The notes below the pieces were generated by a model that was not told the DNA's origin, did not search any database, and saw only the letters and a list, made by a program, of their open reading frames with translations. The position numbers and the translations under genes are program-made. From Paenibacillus mellifer (GTDB taxonomy: Bacteria; Bacillota; Bacilli; Paenibacillales; Paenibacillaceae): a stretch of DNA of 64,000 nucleotides. Positions within the stretch are counted from its first letter, which is position 1. Each line of letters begins with the position of its first letter. Shown one piece after another: positions 1 to 8,672 of the stretch. The stretch covers positions 1-64,000 of the forward strand of contig NZ_JALPRK010000013.1 in assembly GCF_023195895.1 (NCBI RefSeq), read 5' to 3'.

Positions 1-105
1 CAAGGTGTTTGACTTGCTCATTTAAAACAAACTGACGAGATTTAAAATCTCAGTTATTACTCACTCGTTGTTCAGTTTTCAAAGATCAACTTCGTTTGCT
101 GCCGG
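1..105 (-). other. Leader region of an rRNA operon (16S gene lies beyond the left edge)
   Basis: Read on the minus strand, this stretch contains GATCTTTGAAAACTGAACAA followed by CGAGTGAG, the conserved leader/boxA-type sequence found just upstream of 16S rRNA in Paenibacillus and relatives. The hairpin formed by GAGATTTTAAATCTC follows. The 16S gene itself is not in the window; it should begin shortly left of base 1. Recognition is from memory of such leaders, not from an alignment. Confidence 0.8.
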
Positions 106-126
106 CCATTCAAGCGCCGGAAGACT

Positions 127-156
127 AATATATCATTTCAGCAAGCTTCGTTACAA
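127..156 (-). promoter_or_regulatory. rrn promoter, most proximal of four
   Basis: Minus strand: -35 TTGTAA (151-156), 18-bp spacer, -10 TATATT (127-132). It has the same geometry as the element at 344-373 in the second repeat copy. Confidence 0.6.
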
Positions 157-210
157 GAAGTAAATCCTGCCATTTCGCTTACCGCCTACCGTTTATCCGG
201 CAGGACATTT

Positions 211-240
211 AATATAACATAGGAACAACGCTCACATCAA
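211..240 (-). promoter_or_regulatory. rrn promoter, second
   Basis: Minus strand: -35 TTGATG (235-240), 18-bp spacer, -10 TATATT (211-216). It corresponds to the element at 425-454 in the other repeat copy. Confidence 0.6.
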
Positions 241-343
241 GGCGTAAGTTTTTCCATTTCTTCCTTCTCGCTTTACTTGTTTACGCATCCTCCGCCCTAT
301 TCGAAGCAATCATCTTTCGATGACCACCGTGGGCCGGACAATT

Positions 344-373
344 AATATATCACTCTTTCAATCTTGCGTGCAA
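344..373 (-). promoter_or_regulatory. rrn promoter, third
   Basis: Minus strand: -35 TTGCAC (368-373), 18-bp spacer, -10 TATATT (344-349). The -35 is poor but the -10 and its flank match the copy at 127-156. Confidence 0.55.
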
Positions 374-424
374 GTAGCAAATCTTACCACTTCCGCCGCC
401 TACCGTTTAACCGGCAGGAGAATC

Positions 425-454
425 AGTTTAACCTATCGGCTAGGCTCGGTTCAA
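425..454 (-). promoter_or_regulatory. rrn promoter, most distal
   Basis: Minus strand: -35 TTGAAC (449-454), 18-bp spacer, -10 TAAACT (425-430). This is the weakest -10 of the four. Confidence 0.5.
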
Positions 455-492
455 GTCGTAAGTTTTTCCAAGACGGGCGCGACCCCATAATA

Positions 493-518
493 CAAATAGC
501 CCTCGAAAGGGCCATTTG
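493..518 (-). terminator. Hairpin downstream of the coat gene, possible weak terminator
   Basis: AAATGGCCCT and AGGGCTATTT pair around a TTCG tetraloop, with one mismatch. No U-run follows, so it may instead only insulate the coat gene from the rrn promoters just downstream. Confidence 0.35.
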
Positions 519-540
519 TAGGAGGTCACCTGCATTTTGA

Positions 541-1122
541 TTATAGCGGAGAACTCATGTACCCCGCCGGAGAGACGTATTGATAAAGCGAAGCCATCCG
601 GGAGACGTCCGCTTGCGGCATCGCCGGAACTTCATAATATCCGCGTTCGTTCATGAATTGAAACATTTCATAGGCCATCTGTTGACAGTTATTAGCGCAC
701 ATCACATGAAGCGAACGCACGTCCGGATCCACGCATTCGGCTGCCCATAACATTCCGATCGCCGAGCCTGCTTTATGGGAATTCAAAAGAATCGTCGATA
801 TGGTCATGTCGCTTAACTGCTGGACATTCACGGACGGAGCCGGAATCGATTGCGGTTGTTGAAAGCCGACATGAGGCGTTTGTTGGAGGTTGAGACGGTG
901 TGCAGCCGTGGTTTTGGACACGTCCATCCCTTTAAACTGCATGAGACGGATCACTTGATGATAAGCTCCATCCATCATTTGAATATGGCGCTGTAAAATC
1001 GTTCGTAACGCTTGGTCGTTCGTCATTCCGGCAAACAGCGCATGAAGCTCGATATCCGCCGTTAATTTTCGAAGCAATTCGTTTGTTTCCAGAAACTCAT
1101 GGGCTCCCCAATTTCTCATCAT
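541..1122 (-). CDS. CotF-family spore coat protein
   Basis: This is a 193-residue protein of the coat F (ferritin-like helical) family, expected to be deposited on the spore coat. The first half (MMRNWGAHEFLETNELLRKL and on, with many helical His/Met residues such as QRHIQMMDGAYHQVI) matches the family's N-terminal four-helix part. A Gln/Pro-rich linker (about residues 75-100) precedes a second helical half containing MCANNCQQMAYEMFQFMNERGYY. An open frame runs further upstream to 1287, but the start at 1122 follows AAAGGA by about 6 nt and matches homologues. It is divergent from the MarR gene at 1289. The family call is good; the exact coat layer cannot be told. Confidence 0.8.
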   Translation of the reverse strand: MMRNWGAHEFLETNELLRKLTADIELHALFAGMTNDQALRTILQRHIQMMDGAYHQVIRLMQFKGMDVSKTTAAHRLNLQQTPHVGFQQPQSIPAPSVNVQQLSDMTISTILLNSHKAGSAIGMLWAAECVDPDVRSLHVMCANNCQQMAYEMFQFMNERGYYEVPAMPQADVSRMASLYQYVSPAGYMSSPL

Positions 1123-1236
1123 CGTCAATCCTTTCATTGATATGGATATATGGATATCCTGCAGTGGATACCAACGTAGTATTGAACTTACCCGGTCCCC
1201 CTTATCCTCCACCATTTGATGGAAACCACACAAAAC

Positions 1237-1266
1237 TTGCATCTTGCAAACAATTGATGATATAAA
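1237..1266 (+). promoter_or_regulatory. Promoter and candidate operator of the MarR gene
   Basis: -35 TTGCAT (1237-1242), 18-bp spacer, -10 TATAAA (1261-1266). A perfect inverted repeat TTGCA-TCT-TGCAA (1237-1249) overlaps the -35, the usual position for an autoregulatory MarR site. The operator role is inferred. Confidence 0.5.
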
Positions 1267-1288
1267 AGAAACAAGAGGTGAGTTCATT

Positions 1289-1738
1289 ATGGAGAATCCA
1301 CGTGAGTTGTTTCAAATCATGACCCGCCGTTTCGGGCTGTTAAACAGGAACTGCTGCACCGTTGGCGGCTGCGACATTTCTCTGGTTCAAAATCATATCT
1401 TATATGAGATCGACCGCCGCCATAAACCGTCCATGCAGCAGATCGCCGACACCCTGGGGACCGATATTACGACGTTCAGCCGGCAAATCCAGTCGCTGAT
1501 GAAGCTGAACCTGGTTGAGAAAACGACCGATCCCGACGACCGCCGGGTACAAACCTTATCGCTGACCACCGAAGGCAAATACGTTGCCACGACCATCGAT
1601 ACGCAGATGAACGAATATTTAGAGGAAGTCTTTTCCTTTATGAGCGAATTTGAAAAAGAGACCGTCCTCCGTTCCGTCAAGCTGTTTAATGAAGCGATGG
1701 CCAAATCCAGCAAATGCTGCGCTCCGATTTCCGTTTAA
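1289..1738 (+). CDS. MarR-family transcriptional regulator with cysteine clusters
   Basis: This 149-residue winged-helix repressor of the MarR family has its recognition helix region at IADTLGTDITTFSRQIQSLM and a wing at TDPDDRRVQTLSLT. Unusually it has Cys22, Cys23 and Cys28 near the N-terminus and a Cys143-Cys144 pair six residues from the end. These could form a thiolate site for metals, metalloids or oxidants; that is inference. The start at 1289 follows AGAGGTGAG; an in-frame ATG at 1244 lies inside the promoter and was not used. No likely target gene lies downstream on the same strand: a terminator follows at 1762, and the divergent neighbour is a coat gene. Confidence 0.85.
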   Translation: MENPRELFQIMTRRFGLLNRNCCTVGGCDISLVQNHILYEIDRRHKPSMQQIADTLGTDITTFSRQIQSLMKLNLVEKTTDPDDRRVQTLSLTTEGKYVATTIDTQMNEYLEEVFSFMSEFEKETVLRSVKLFNEAMAKSSKCCAPISV

Positions 1739-1761
1739 CCCTTCATAAATTGAAACCAAAT

Positions 1762-1808
1762 AAGCCGGTCAGCGACCCCATGTTATTGTGAGATCGCTGC
1801 CGGCTTTT
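1762..1808 (+). terminator. Intrinsic terminator after the MarR gene
   Basis: AAGCCGGTCAGCGA (1762-1775) pairs with TCGCTGCCGGCTT, which is followed by TTTTC. Confidence 0.8.
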
Positions 1809-1826
1809 TCACCATCCGCCAGATAT

Positions 1827-2096
1827 TCAAGATTTCAGTTGATTCTCCGCTTCCGCCAAAGCTGCCTGGTCTTCGGCCAAATCCTCTTTAGCCCGTTCCA
1901 TCGGCTCGGTATTCATCCGGCCGTCGGCTTGGGCGATGGCGTGTTCCGCTTTTTCGATGGCGTTGCGGGCACCTTCCACCGTTTCGTCGCTAGGATGCGA
2001 TTGAGCTTGGGTTACCGCGCGATGCGCTTTTTTGACCGACTGCTGTGCGAGTGAAATCGGATTTTGCGATTGCATGCTGGAAAACGGATTTTCCAT
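1827..2096 (-). CDS. Small helical protein of unknown function
   Basis: The protein has 89 residues and starts at an ATG preceded by GAGGAGG and a 6-nt spacer. After a Gln/Ser-rich start it is almost entirely Ala/Glu/Lys/Gln-rich helix (VEGARNAIEKAEHAIAQADG; AKEDLAEDQAALAEAENQL), suggesting a coiled coil or small helical bundle. There is no signal peptide, membrane segment or cysteine. It lies 69 nt downstream of the acyl-CoA synthetase gene on the same strand and could be co-transcribed with it. I do not recognise a family; spore-associated or stress roles are only guesses. Confidence 0.65.
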   Translation of the reverse strand: MENPFSSMQSQNPISLAQQSVKKAHRAVTQAQSHPSDETVEGARNAIEKAEHAIAQADGRMNTEPMERAKEDLAEDQAALAEAENQLKS

Positions 2097-2165
2097 GTTC
2101 AGCCTCCTCAAGCGATGATGAGGTTAGGATGCGAAAATAAAGCTGAAATCATGCACAAGGCCGCA

Positions 2166-3770
2166 TCATCCGCGCCGGAACGCCTGCTCTTCCCGCTCCC
2201 GCAGCTCGACCCGGCGGATTTTGCCCGTGTTGGTTTTCGGCAAATCGTCGATAAATTCGATTTGACGCGGATATTTGTAAGGGGCGGTCCAGGTTTTGAC
2301 ATGCGCTTGCAGCTCTTTGATCAAATCGGCGTTTCCCTCGATGCCTTCCTTCAACACCACGAACGCTTTGACGATATGGCCGCGCAGCTCGTCCGGGCTC
2401 GCGACCGCCGCGCATTCCTTGACGGCCTCGTGTTTCATCAAGGCTTCTTCCACTTCGAACGGCCCGATCGTATAGCCGGAGCTGATAATGATATCGTCTC
2501 CGCGTCCCTCGTACCAGAAATACCCTTCCTCGTCTTTATGAGCCCGATCCCCGGTCATGAAATAAGAGCCGCAGACATTTTGCGCCTTCCGCTCGGGGTC
2601 CAAATAATAGGATTTAAATAAGGCAGGCATATCGACATGCACCGCAATGTTCCCCACGACTCCGGCCGGCAGCGGCAAGCCTTCTTCGTCGACGATTTCC
2701 GCCACGCCAGGTGAAATGGCCTTGCCCATCGAGCCAAGCCGCAGCGGGGTGTCCTTCAGGTTTCCAATCAACAGGGTGCTTTCCGTTTGCCCGTAACCAT
2801 CACGGATCGTGATATCGAATACGCTTTGGAACTTGCGGATCACTTCCTGGTTTAACGGTTCACCCGCGGAGACGGCACTGCGTAATCCGGACAAATCGTA
2901 TCCCTCGAGCCCGTCGGTCTTGGACATGATCCGATACTCCGTCGGCGTGCAGCACAGCACCTGAATGCCGTGTTGCTGGATCAGCTCCAAATACCGCCCG
3001 GCCCGAAAAGAACCATGGTACACGAATCCGGTCACGCCATTGCCCAGAACCGACAGAAACGGGCTCCAGATCCACTTCTGCCAGCCCGGCGCTGCCGTAG
3101 CCCAAACGATGTCGTTCTCCCGGATATCCAGCCATGAGCGGGTGATGCGCAAATGGGCATATCCCCAGCCGTGACTATGCATAACGCCTTTTGGATTCCC
3201 GGTCGTCCCGGAGGTGTACGCCAACACGGCTAGATCGTCGCGGTGCGTCTTGACGGCTTCAAATACCTCCGGCTGCCCGTCCATCAGCGATTCGATCGGA
3301 GTCCAGCCTTTAGGGATGGACGACATTTCCGCTGCGTCCGATCCAACCAGCAAACGGAAGGCCAACGCAGGCAGGTCATCGCCGATTTTTTCAACCTCCG
3401 CCGTCACGCCATGCCATACGACGACGGCGCGTGCCTCGGAATGCCGCAGCCGGTAAGCCAAATCCTTGGCACGCAGCATTTCCGATGACGGAATGATCGT
3501 CAGTCCCTGCTTCAAGCAAGCCAGATAGATCGCATAAGCCATAATATGCCGGGGCATCATCACCAGTACGCGATCGCCCGGGCGCAACCCCAAGCCACTT
3601 AAGCCGCCGGCCAACCGATTCGCCATGGCCAGCAGCTTCCCGTAAGTAATCTCCTCGTATTCTCCCTGTTCGCTAAGCCACTTCAGCGCGATTTTACCGG
3701 GATCATGCCGTTCCATCTCCGAGGTCACATTGTAATATTCGGGAGCGATCCATTGCTCATATGGTTTCAA
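2166..3770 (-). CDS. Acyl-CoA synthetase (AMP-forming), medium-chain ACSM/YtcI-like
   Basis: A 534-residue adenylate-forming enzyme that would activate a carboxylic acid with ATP and CoA. The P-loop motif YTSGTTGNPKGVMHSH (about residue 189), the GYGQTES motif (about 325) and the C-terminal lysine motif PKTNTGKIRRVELR are intact. The sequence type (TAAPGWQKWIWSPFLSVLGNG) resembles acetyl/medium-chain acyl-CoA synthetases such as B. subtilis YtcI rather than long-chain LcfA; the substrate is not determined. The start is TTG: a TAG stop lies in frame 9 nt upstream, and AGGGGATAGGA precedes it. The gene is monocistronic or paired with the small gene downstream. Confidence 0.85.
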   Translation of the reverse strand: MKPYEQWIAPEYYNVTSEMERHDPGKIALKWLSEQGEYEEITYGKLLAMANRLAGGLSGLGLRPGDRVLVMMPRHIMAYAIYLACLKQGLTIIPSSEMLRAKDLAYRLRHSEARAVVVWHGVTAEVEKIGDDLPALAFRLLVGSDAAEMSSIPKGWTPIESLMDGQPEVFEAVKTHRDDLAVLAYTSGTTGNPKGVMHSHGWGYAHLRITRSWLDIRENDIVWATAAPGWQKWIWSPFLSVLGNGVTGFVYHGSFRAGRYLELIQQHGIQVLCCTPTEYRIMSKTDGLEGYDLSGLRSAVSAGEPLNQEVIRKFQSVFDITIRDGYGQTESTLLIGNLKDTPLRLGSMGKAISPGVAEIVDEEGLPLPAGVVGNIAVHVDMPALFKSYYLDPERKAQNVCGSYFMTGDRAHKDEEGYFWYEGRGDDIIISSGYTIGPFEVEEALMKHEAVKECAAVASPDELRGHIVKAFVVLKEGIEGNADLIKELQAHVKTWTAPYKYPRQIEFIDDLPKTNTGKIRRVELREREEQAFRRG

Positions 3771-3829
3771 TTTATCCTATCCCCTTCGGAACTCGGTTAT
3801 CGAGTTCTTTTATATAAACTATTGGACTC

Positions 3830-3859
3830 ATTATAGCACGTAATAGTACCAGGTGCTAA
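3830..3859 (-). promoter_or_regulatory. Promoter of the acyl-CoA synthetase gene
   Basis: Minus strand: TTAGCA (3854-3859), 18-bp spacer, perfect TATAAT (3830-3835). An inverted repeat TAGCAC/GTGCTA spans the spacer and may be an operator. It does not fit the FadR consensus. Confidence 0.55.
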
Positions 3860-3908
3860 ATTTAGCCAAACCCAAGTGTGCCAATAAATCGACAATCGAT
3901 TGCAGGGC

Positions 3909-3945
3909 AAAAAAACAAAAAACCCGCGAAGTTGCAGGTTTTTGC
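3909..3945 (-). terminator. Terminator of the sqdB-sqdX operon
   Basis: On the minus strand, AAAACCTGC-AACTTC-GCGGGTTTT is followed by a T-rich run (TTGTTTTTTTG), 28 nt after the sqdX stop. Confidence 0.75.
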
Positions 3946-3972
3946 TAAGCCCTAGTACATCGCTCGGCACGC

Positions 3973-5148
3973 TTATTGGCTGTTCGTTTTGTTGGCGGCT
4001 TCCTCGATCCGTCTGCGCTTTAGCGTCCCTGCACGCCGCTGCTCGCGATCCAACACGGCTTGGCGGTAGAGCTCCAGCAGCTGGCGGCTGGGTTCGTCCC
4101 AGCCAAGCCCGCTCGCTTCCGACCGGGCCGCGGCGCCCATCCGGCGCAGCCGCTCGCCGTCCTGCAGCGGCTGCGCGGCCCGCACGAGCCCGTCCGCCGC
4201 GCCGGGCTCGTACAGAAAGCCGGTCGTCCCTTCGGCGACCTGCTCCCGGGTAGGCGCGCTGGCGGCGGCGATCACGGGCAAGCCCGAGGCCATCGCCTCC
4301 AGCAGCACCAGCCCCAGCGTTTCCGTGGCCGACGGAAACGCAAACACGTCGCTCGAGGCATACGCCTCCGCGAGCTCCGCCCCGTGCAGGAAGCCGGTAA
4401 ACACCGTGCCCGTACCGGCGAAATAAGCTTCCAGCGCAGCGCGGTGCGGGCCGTCTCCGACGACGGCCAGCCGGAACCCGCTGGAAGCGGCCAGGAGATC
4501 GCGCAGCCGCTCGATCTCCTTCTCCGCCGCCAGCCGGCCGACGTACAGCAGGAGCCGCTTCTCCGGCTCCCCGCCCGACAGCCGGAGGCGCATGGCTTCG
4601 CTGCGTCGATGCGGGCCGAACAGCTCCGGATCGACGCCCCGCTTCCACAGCCGCACGTTCCGAAACCGACGCGCCACAAGCTCGCCCCGCACGGCTTCCG
4701 ACGTGCAGAGATTCAGGTCCGCGCGGTTGTGCAGCAAACGCAGGTAACTCCAAAGCGCCGGCTTTAGCCAAGGCAGCTTATAGTAATCGGCGTATTGCGG
4801 AACGTGGGTATGATAGGAAGCAACTAGCGGATACCGCCGCCCAAACCAGACTCCGGCGGCACCCAGCATCGCCGGATTCACCACATGCACCACATCCGGC
4901 GAGAACGCGCGCAGCAGCTTGCCTACCCTCCGGCCGGGCAACGAAAGCGGAAGATTCGGATACAGGAAGAAACGAAACGAGGGAATCCCGTAGATTTGCG
5001 CGCCCGCGTAAGCCCCAACCCCCTGATCGGGCGCAATGACGATCACCTCATGCCCCTGCTTCGTCAGCCAGCGGATACTGTGCGTTAGCCGAGTAACGAC
5101 CCCGTTCGTCGACGGAAAAAACGTCTCGGTCACGATCGCGATTTTCAT
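3973..5148 (-). CDS. sqdX: GT4 glycosyltransferase, SqdX-type sulfoquinovosyltransferase
   Basis: A 391-residue GT-B glycosyltransferase predicted to move sulfoquinovose from UDP-sulfoquinovose to diacylglycerol, giving the sulfolipid SQDG at the membrane. The N-terminal domain reads KIAIVTETFFPSTNGVVTRL and VHVVNPAMLGAAG; the C-terminal donor domain reads LLLYVGRLAAEKEIERL, VVGDGPHRAALE and FPSATETLGLVLLEAMASG. Glu residues of the ExFGxxxLE-type motif are present. These blocks closely resemble cyanobacterial SqdX as I recall it. The call is strengthened by the SQD1-type gene 18 nt upstream in the same operon. The C-terminus ends in a basic, Arg/Lys-rich tail. Without the neighbour it would be called only a GT4 enzyme. 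Confidence 0.8.
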   Translation of the reverse strand: MKIAIVTETFFPSTNGVVTRLTHSIRWLTKQGHEVIVIAPDQGVGAYAGAQIYGIPSFRFFLYPNLPLSLPGRRVGKLLRAFSPDVVHVVNPAMLGAAGVWFGRRYPLVASYHTHVPQYADYYKLPWLKPALWSYLRLLHNRADLNLCTSEAVRGELVARRFRNVRLWKRGVDPELFGPHRRSEAMRLRLSGGEPEKRLLLYVGRLAAEKEIERLRDLLAASSGFRLAVVGDGPHRAALEAYFAGTGTVFTGFLHGAELAEAYASSDVFAFPSATETLGLVLLEAMASGLPVIAAASAPTREQVAEGTTGFLYEPGAADGLVRAAQPLQDGERLRRMGAAARSEASGLGWDEPSRQLLELYRQAVLDREQRRAGTLKRRRIEEAANKTNSQ

Positions 5149-5166
5149 GGACGACCCGCCTCCTTG

Positions 5167-6454
<1,288 letters not shown>

Positions 6455-6505
6455 AAGGGTTGTTTGTACATAGGAAAAAACGAAAATACGAGAGGAGTCA
6501 CAACG

Positions 6506-7735
6506 ATGGAAGCTTTCGAGGTACTTCTTGAAAAATACGCCGAATTGGTCATCCGGGTCGGCGTCAACATCCAGCCCGGCCAAAACCTGATGCTGACGGC
6601 GCCGCTGGAAACCGTGGACTTTGCACGGATGCTGGTAGCCAAAGCCTATGACGCAGGAGCCAAATACGTCCACGTCGACTGGGAGGACGAGCAAACGACC
6701 CGCATCCGCTACGAGCGCGCGTCGGACGAATCCTTGTCCTATTATCCGCAGTGGCTCGCCGACATGGCCGAGCAGTTCGGGGAGGAAGGCGGCGCGATCC
6801 TTCGGATCAAAGTGCCGGATCCGGAGCTGTTCCGAGGCATACCTTCCTCCAAAGTATCCACCGCGGTCAGGGCGGCGGCCAGGGCGCGCGAAAAGCATTC
6901 CGCCCAAACGCGCAACAACCGGATCACCTGGTCGCTGATCAAAGCGCCAACGAAGGCTTGGGCCGACAAAGTGTTTGCTGATTTGCCCGAAGCGCAGCGC
7001 ATCCCGGCCATGTGGGAGGCGGTATTCCAAATGAACCGCGTTGACCGCGAGGATCCGATTGCCGCCTGGCGTGAGCATATCGGGCAGTTGAAGGAAAAAC
7101 AGGAACAGATGAATGCCAAGCGGTACAAAAAGCTGCATTACCGCGCTCCGGGCACCGACCTTCTGGTGGAGCTGCCTGAAGGCTATTTGTGGCTGGGCGG
7201 CGGAGATAACAATGCGGCCGGCGACTATTTCGTTGCCAATATGCCAACCGAAGAGATTTATTCGATACCGCACCGTAACGGCGTAAACGGCACCGTAGCC
7301 AGCACGATGCCGCTCAATCTGAACGGCCAGCTCGTCGAAGGCCTGACGCTGACGTTTAAGGACGGCAAAGTGGTCAGTTATGACGCGAAATCCGGCCGGG
7401 AGCATATGGAGAACCTGCTTAGCACGGACGAAGGAGCGACACATCTAGGCGAAATCGCCCTGGTGCCGCATGACTCGCCGATATCGCGGTTGAACCGGAT
7501 CTTCTACAATACCGGAATCGACGAGAATGCCTCCTGCCACTTTGCTTTGGGCAGCGCTTATCCGGTCAATATCGAAGGCGGCGCCAAGCTGAGCAAAGAA
7601 GAGTTGCTGGCTAGGGGCGCCAACGTCAGCCTGACGCATGTCGACTTCATGATCGGTTCCGCGGAGCTCGATATCGACGGCGAGCTGCCCGACGGCACGA
7701 TCGAGCCGGTATTCCGCCAGGGGAACTGGGCGTAA
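6506..7735 (+). CDS. M29-family metalloaminopeptidase (AmpS/aminopeptidase T type)
   Basis: A 409-residue cytosolic peptidase that removes N-terminal amino acids, working as a dimer with two metal ions in its family. The C-terminal catalytic half is recognisable: FVANMPTEEIYSIPHRNGVNG carries the first metal-binding Glu, GEIALVPHDSPIS and NRIFYNTGIDENASCHFALG the next Glu and His, and THVDFMIGSAELDIDGE the final His and Asp. The start at 6506 follows GAGAGGAG; the upstream in-frame ATG at 6464 lies just 10 nt after the -10. It stands alone between its promoter and a bidirectional terminator. Confidence 0.92.
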   Translation: MEAFEVLLEKYAELVIRVGVNIQPGQNLMLTAPLETVDFARMLVAKAYDAGAKYVHVDWEDEQTTRIRYERASDESLSYYPQWLADMAEQFGEEGGAILRIKVPDPELFRGIPSSKVSTAVRAAARAREKHSAQTRNNRITWSLIKAPTKAWADKVFADLPEAQRIPAMWEAVFQMNRVDREDPIAAWREHIGQLKEKQEQMNAKRYKKLHYRAPGTDLLVELPEGYLWLGGGDNNAAGDYFVANMPTEEIYSIPHRNGVNGTVASTMPLNLNGQLVEGLTLTFKDGKVVSYDAKSGREHMENLLSTDEGATHLGEIALVPHDSPISRLNRIFYNTGIDENASCHFALGSAYPVNIEGGAKLSKEELLARGANVSLTHVDFMIGSAELDIDGELPDGTIEPVFRQGNWA

Positions 7736-7754
7736 GCCACGCCCTCCTCAACGC

Positions 7755-7793
7755 AAAAGCTCTCCTCCCCGCCAAGCGGAAAGGAGAGCTTTT
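7755..7793. terminator. Bidirectional terminator
   Basis: AAAAGCTCTCCT pairs perfectly with AGGAGAGCTTTT. It serves the aminopeptidase gene (plus) and the MerR gene (minus), which converge here. Confidence 0.85.
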
Positions 7794-7794
7794 A

Positions 7795-8559
7795 TTACGA
7801 TTTCATCCCGGTATAAATATGAACCGCATCCCGCAAGAACTCGGCCGTCCCTGGCTGGTCCTTATCGTAATAAGCCTTGAAACGCTCATCGTCGACGTAC
7901 ATTTGCGCCACCCCGGCATGGGCGTCCTTGCTGTACTCGCTCCAGTAGAACGTCAGCCACTGCTTATGCAAATCGGCGGCTTTCTGGGCGAGTTCACCGG
8001 CGGGATCGCCCGTCTTGAAGGCCTCGGCCAGCGTGGCATTCACCTCGTTCGCCAGCTGCGTTACCTTCTCGTATTCCTCTTCGGTCATGTTCATCAGTTT
8101 CCGATTGGATTTCTCTACCGTGTCTTCCCCGTATTTTTCGCGGATCTCCCGGCCATATTTTTGCTCGTTCTCCTCGATCATCTGTCGTTTGAAGCCTTCG
8201 AATTTTTCTCGATCGCTCATCGTGATTCTCCCTTCCTGCGACGCCATCGTTTTTTCCACATTGGCGATTAGCGCGTCCAATTGCTTGCGTTTGTCCAGGA
8301 GCTGATTCCGGTGTTCCCTCAGCGCACGGGCACCGTCGAATCCGGGATCGGTCACGATGGACCGGATGTCCTCCAGGCTTAGGCCAAGCTCCCGATAGAA
8401 CAAGATCTGCTGCAGCAGATCGACTTCCCGCTGACCGTAAATCCGATACCCTGACGAGCTCGTTCTTGCCGGCTTCAGAAGGCCGATCTCATCGTAATAA
8501 CGCAGCGTTCGGGTGCTTACCCCGGCGAGGTTACCCAGTTTCTGAATGGTGTATTCCAC
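7795..8559 (-). CDS. MerR-family regulator with TipAS ligand-binding domain (Mta/TipA-like)
   Basis: A 254-residue activator. Residues 1-70 are the MerR helix-turn-helix and wings (IQKLGNLAGVSTRTLRYYDEIGLLKP); a coiled-coil dimerisation helix follows (about 75-115), then a TipAS-type domain (about 135-250: EEYEKVTQLANEVNATLAEAF, HKQWLTFYWSEYSKDAHAGVAQMYVDDERFKAYYD). This domain binds bulky antibiotics or drugs in TipA, and B. subtilis Mta is a relative that activates multidrug exporters. Start: GTG at 8559, seven nt after AGGAGG; an upstream in-frame GTG at 8580 lies within the ribosome-binding region. The only apparent target nearby is its own 19-bp-spacer promoter. Confidence 0.9.
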   Translation of the reverse strand: MEYTIQKLGNLAGVSTRTLRYYDEIGLLKPARTSSSGYRIYGQREVDLLQQILFYRELGLSLEDIRSIVTDPGFDGARALREHRNQLLDKRKQLDALIANVEKTMASQEGRITMSDREKFEGFKRQMIEENEQKYGREIREKYGEDTVEKSNRKLMNMTEEEYEKVTQLANEVNATLAEAFKTGDPAGELAQKAADLHKQWLTFYWSEYSKDAHAGVAQMYVDDERFKAYYDKDQPGTAEFLRDAVHIYTGMKS

Positions 8560-8582
8560 ACGCTCACCTCCTGACAACACTC

Positions 8583-8613
8583 ATGATAAACGTTGACGTA
8601 ACGTGAAGGTCAA
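8583..8613 (-). promoter_or_regulatory. MerR-type promoter with 19-bp spacer and dyad operator
   Basis: Minus strand: TTGACC (8608-8613), 19-bp spacer, TATCAT (8583-8588). The long spacer is the hallmark of MerR-activated promoters. The inverted repeat ACGTT-ACGTC-AACGT (8590-8604) sits inside the spacer. Autoactivation by the downstream MerR protein is the natural reading. Confidence 0.8.
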
Positions 8614-8672
8614 ATCTTTTTTTTAAAACATTTTAAGGCCCCGCTCGGACGTGCGGCAACCCCATTTCTTAA

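Larger units (their letters stand above)
117..470 (-). repeat. Tandem duplication (about 215-bp period) of the rRNA promoter block
   Basis: Two imperfect copies, about 117-256 and 333-470, are recognisable by shared blocks: CCGGA followed by AATATA; CGCCTACCGTTTA, one more base, then CCGGCAGGA; and CGTAAGTTTTTCCA. Each copy carries two promoter-like elements read on the minus strand. The copies have diverged between the blocks, so the duplication is not recent. Confidence 0.75.

Noticed and set aside
1827..3770. FadR control of the acyl-CoA synthetase gene at 2166-3770
   Set aside because: The promoter region has a different inverted repeat (TAGCAC/GTGCTA) and no TGAATGA/TCATTCA half sites.
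3797..4771. A long minus-strand open frame overlapping the SqdX-type gene and its downstream region
   Set aside because: Composition is Arg/Ala/Gly-rich without domain features; it is the shifted frame of a GC-rich real gene, which has a clear family match.
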